From JAVDCA01 sp035764045 (GTDB lineage Bacteria; Pseudomonadota; Alphaproteobacteria; Rhizobiales; Xanthobacteraceae), in NCBI GenBank assembly GCA_035764045.1, contig DASTZX010000359.1:1-24920 (forward strand): DNA of 24,920 bases. The letters are read 5' to 3'. Positions within the stretch are counted from its first letter, which is position 1. The number at the start of each line of letters is the position of its first letter. This document shows, in pieces, positions 22,389 through 24,920 of this stretch. The position numbers and the translations under genes are program-made. A model generated the notes under the pieces. It searched no databases, was not told the DNA's origin, and was given only the letters and a program-made list of their open reading frames with translations.

Positions 22389-23021
22389 TTATTTCAAGAT
22401 CTCCAATGTCAGTGGCTTGAGGCGGAAATTGTTGCAAGCATTCAACAGGATGGGACAATTCGAGATCGCGACGATCTGCGGCATCAATGCGCGCATGACC
22501 ATATAATCGCCCGGCTTGCCCTTCGGGGCCCGTATCTCCCACGCGCCGTTGTCGTCGTAAGCCACCGTCATGAAGACGTTGAAGCAGGCATCGATATTGA
22601 AACTCCAGCGGTCCATTCCGTAGCCGCGAATCGCCATTTCAAGATTAGACTGGCAGTTCCGCGCGCCCTTGCCGGTCTCGCCATAGCGCGCAACGTTCAG
22701 GTGCTCACTGCAGTAGCCGCCGCCACAATAGTTCTCGCCGGTCAGGTCCTCTTCGATGTGCCACATCTCCCGGGTGCGATTGCTGTAGAGGACATGCGGG
22801 GCGGTCAGCTTCCAATTCAGGTTGACTGCGCGACTTGAATGCATCGACAGCATCTCACGAACGTCATCTCGATTGAACGAAATGAGATCGGCGACCTGTT
22901 CTCCCTCGGGTTGGGTGAGCTTGAGCTTCCGGCCAGCCTCGATTTCGAAGCTGATGTTCCCGGCCGGCGGGAGCGTGACCGGCTCACCCGGATGGAGAAC
23001 GGCGGTTGCGCGGCTCGTCAT
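22389..23021 (-). CDS. DUF1989 (urea carboxylase-associated type) protein
   Basis: A 210-residue protein matching the DUF1989 family, often encoded beside urea carboxylase or allophanate hydrolase and of unproven biochemical role. Recognisable parts are GEPVTLPPAGNISFEI near the N terminus, QVADLISFN, NYCGGGYCSEHLN (C99 and C104), NCQSNLEMA (C123) and FNVFMTVAYDDNG. The ATG at 23021 is preceded by AGGAAG about 9 bases upstream; an in-frame TTG at 23024 is a less likely start. No urea carboxylase gene is in the window. It follows the MFS gene on the same strand after 102 bases, so the two may be co-transcribed and handle a related small nitrogen compound. Confidence 0.8.
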   Translation of the reverse strand: MTSRATAVLHPGEPVTLPPAGNISFEIEAGRKLKLTQPEGEQVADLISFNRDDVREMLSMHSSRAVNLNWKLTAPHVLYSNRTREMWHIEEDLTGENYCGGGYCSEHLNVARYGETGKGARNCQSNLEMAIRGYGMDRWSFNIDACFNVFMTVAYDDNGAWEIRAPKGKPGDYMVMRALMPQIVAISNCPILLNACNNFRLKPLTLEILK

Positions 23022-23123
23022 CAAATGATCTTCCTGGATGGGGACTGGAATGCACAGCAGGAGTGCAGGAAGCGCAACAAGGAAGGCCGTTGCGGCAACC
23101 TTTGTCTGCGCTGACGGCGACGG

Positions 23124-24455
23124 TTACTCCGGCAAGGGCTTGCCCCGCGTTTCCGGCAGGAACGGAGCCGCCGCCAGGCTCAGGATATAGACGGTCGCGA
23201 TCATCATCGCGGCCTGGCTGAAGCCGCCGAAATTCGCGATCAGCCAGCCGGAGATGAGCGGGCCGGTCCACGCAATCAGGCGCGGCGTGTTGAATATAAA
23301 GGCCGTCGCGGTCGCCCGGATCCGGGTCGGAAACAGTTCGGGCAGCCAGGCTGCCATCCAGGTGTACTGGCCGGACACGAAAATGCCGCTGAACGCCGCC
23401 GCGAGCAGCATGAGCGTGAGATCCTGCGTCCAGACAAAGAACAAGGGCACCGAGAGGAAGGCCAGCGCGACATACACGATGGTCACCGGCTTGCGTCCAT
23501 AGGCGTCGGCCAGGAAGCCGAAGCCGGCATATCCGAAAATCGCAGCGCCGTTGGCGGCCATCGCGGCGTAGCTCGCCCATTGCTGCGCGGGCAGGCCCGC
23601 TTTCGTGGCGACCGCCGCCATATAGGGCGGCATCCAGGCCGAGATGCCCCAGAAAGCGAATGTCGACGCAAGCGACATCAGGAAGGTGAGGATCACGCGC
23701 GGCCGGATTTCGCGGTCGGCGAACAATTCGGCCACCGTGAAGCGCGCCAGTGACTGCTCTTGTCCGCTCAAGGCGGCGCCGGTGCGCTTGCGCTCGTTGG
23801 CGGCAGCGCGACGCTCGTTCACGCGCTCCCATTTGTCGGACTCGGGGATCGCCCGCCGAATCCACATCGTCAGCAGCGCCGGAACGACGCCAAGCAGGAA
23901 CATGGTGCGCCAGGCGCCGGGGCCGATCGGGCTGATGAACAGCCAGGCGAGCGACGCCAGGAAGAAGCCGATGCCGAACCCGCATTGCATGAGGCCGACG
24001 CCTTTGCCGCGGTTCTTGTCGGGCCACAGTTCGGAGACGATCGATGTGCCGGTCACCCATTCGGAGCCGATCGCGACACCGACCAGAAACCGCAACACCG
24101 CCAATGAAATCCAGTCCCAGGCGAAGGCGCTCAATCCCGTCATGATCGAATAGGCCAGGATCGCCAGGATCATCGTGCGCTTGCGTCCGATGTAGTCGGC
24201 AATCACGCCGCCGATCAGACCGCCGATGCCCCAGCCGAGCAGCGTCAACGCGATCACGGTGCCGGCATAGACCGGAATCTGCGAGAACTGGGACGGATCG
24301 AGCAGTTGGCGCAGCGCGACGCCGACCGAGATCAGCAGCGCATAGGTCTCATAGCCGTCAAACAGCCAGCCGAGGTTGGAGGCGATGAGCGTGTTCCACT
24401 GGCCGCGATTGAGCGAGTGGTACCAAGGCTGCGAACCTGCAGTGATGTCCGACAT
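23124..24455 (-). CDS. MFS transporter
   Basis: A 443-residue membrane protein with about 12 predicted hydrophobic segments split by a charged central loop (about residues 205-240). The MFS motif A appears after TM2 as GGVIADYIGRKR (82-93) and again in the second half as GFLADAYGRKP. FDGYETYAL in TM1, PESDKWERV before the loop, ELFPTRIRATATAF in the second half and the C-terminal PETRGKPLPE are typical of the metabolite/H+ symporter and sugar-porter-like branches that import organic acids. The ATG at 24455 has AGGGGAAA upstream and gives a normal N terminus; the longer frame starting at 24620 is not needed. The substrate is unknown. It is transcribed divergently from the TctC-type gene. Confidence 0.87.
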   Translation of the reverse strand: MSDITAGSQPWYHSLNRGQWNTLIASNLGWLFDGYETYALLISVGVALRQLLDPSQFSQIPVYAGTVIALTLLGWGIGGLIGGVIADYIGRKRTMILAILAYSIMTGLSAFAWDWISLAVLRFLVGVAIGSEWVTGTSIVSELWPDKNRGKGVGLMQCGFGIGFFLASLAWLFISPIGPGAWRTMFLLGVVPALLTMWIRRAIPESDKWERVNERRAAANERKRTGAALSGQEQSLARFTVAELFADREIRPRVILTFLMSLASTFAFWGISAWMPPYMAAVATKAGLPAQQWASYAAMAANGAAIFGYAGFGFLADAYGRKPVTIVYVALAFLSVPLFFVWTQDLTLMLLAAAFSGIFVSGQYTWMAAWLPELFPTRIRATATAFIFNTPRLIAWTGPLISGWLIANFGGFSQAAMMIATVYILSLAAAPFLPETRGKPLPE

Positions 24456-24743
24456 CGCAATTTCCCCTGACCGGCATTGAACAGACGACTCGGGGGCAGA
24501 GTAGACAATAGCAGACAGGGGGGCTCCCAAGGCAATAGGCCCGCTGCCGCCCCGTGCGCTTGCGGGGCCGCTGCCGGCCAACATGCCTTCGTAGGCGCTG
24601 GATTGCCCGCAATACATCATTTGGTGGCGCTATTCACATACAGCAGATCAGCTTCAAGGGTGATATGAAGACTGCGGCCGGGTCCATTTACACTCTGGCG
24701 AAGCGTCCTGTAGCGTGGACGGCCTGGCACCGCTGGTGACGCC
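24456..24743. other. divergent promoter region of the MFS and TctC-type genes
   Basis: A 288-bp region between two outward-facing genes, expected to hold both promoters. It contains a GC-rich stem, GCCCCG with CGGGGC around an 8-base loop, at about 24551-24570. No promoter element is clear enough to annotate. Confidence 0.4.
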
Positions 24744-24920
24744 ATGAAGATTCGACGCAGAACTTTCGTGCGCTTGGCGGCGGCAGCCGCGACACTGCCG
24801 GCCTTGCCTCGATTTGCCAGCGCAGCGGCATATCCTTCGCGGCCCGTTCAACTCATAATCGGCTATCCGCCCGGCGGATCTGCCGACATGACCGCGCGGC
24901 TGTTCGGCCAATGGCTGTCG
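24744..24920 (+). CDS. TctC/Bug-type tripartite tricarboxylate transporter substrate-binding protein (N-terminal part)
   Basis: The first 59 residues are present; the gene runs off the window. It starts MKIRRRTFVRLAAAAATLPAL, a leader with an RRRTF twin-arginine-like motif and an alanine-rich core, ending near ASAAAYPSRP. The mature start YPSRPVQLIIGYPPGGSADMTARL is the classic N terminus of TctC/Bug periplasmic binding proteins, with the PPGGSAD segment that contacts the ligand carboxylate. These proteins capture carboxylates for TTT transporters or serve as orphan binders; the family is greatly expanded in Rhizobiales and betaproteobacteria. The ligand cannot be inferred from this fragment. 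Confidence 0.88.
   Translation, partial: MKIRRRTFVRLAAAAATLPALPRFASAAAYPSRPVQLIIGYPPGGSADMTARLFGQWLS

Noticed and set aside
1..24920. CRISPR array, tRNA or rRNA genes
   Set aside because: No regularly spaced repeats and no tRNA- or rRNA-like segments were noticed on reading either strand; no covariance search was possible.

Overview
This 24.9 kb window is GC-rich and reads as an alphaproteobacterial chromosome, probably Rhizobiales (Bradyrhizobium/Xanthobacteraceae-like). This rests on the codon use, three promoters of the alphaproteobacterial EcfG (general stress response) type GGAAC-N16/17-CGTT, and the TctC/Bug-type solute-binding protein with a twin-arginine-like leader at the right edge. 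Organism identity is inference.

Left edge (1-625): the 5' part of an ISAs1-family insertion sequence on the minus strand, cut by the window start.

Main region (about 700-18,850): a large plus-strand carbohydrate gene cassette in three transcription units, each preceded by a near-perfect EcfG promoter. Unit 1 (842-9400) holds inositol-phosphate synthase, a histidine phosphatase, a CgeB-like glycosyltransferase, a sugar nucleotidyltransferase, a SAM methyltransferase, a glycoside-hydrolase-like protein whose barrel appears circularly permuted, a PIG-L deacetylase, a GT4 glycosyltransferase and phosphopentomutase. Unit 2 (9630-17594) holds two sugar-nucleotide epimerases, a B12-binding radical SAM enzyme, another GT4 enzyme and three more CgeB-like glycosyltransferases. 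Unit 3 (17728-18789) is a UDP-glucuronate decarboxylase. Most junctions in units 1 and 2 are 4-base ATGA/GTGA overlaps, so expression is probably tightly coupled. The gene set suggests a stress-induced, possibly inositol- and pentose-containing oligosaccharide or glycoconjugate. No flippase, polymerase or ABC exporter is present, so the product and its location are open.

Right region (18,864-24,920): mostly minus-strand, less compact housekeeping or accessory genes: an exported M15-like peptidase, a gene-free stretch of about 690 bp with a strong hairpin, a 3-hydroxybutyrate dehydrogenase, an unrecognised protein with a possible SAM-binding-like motif, a DUF1989 (urea-carboxylase-associated type) protein, an MFS transporter, and the start of a divergent TctC-type binding protein.

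All family calls were made by eye from motifs; no database search was run.
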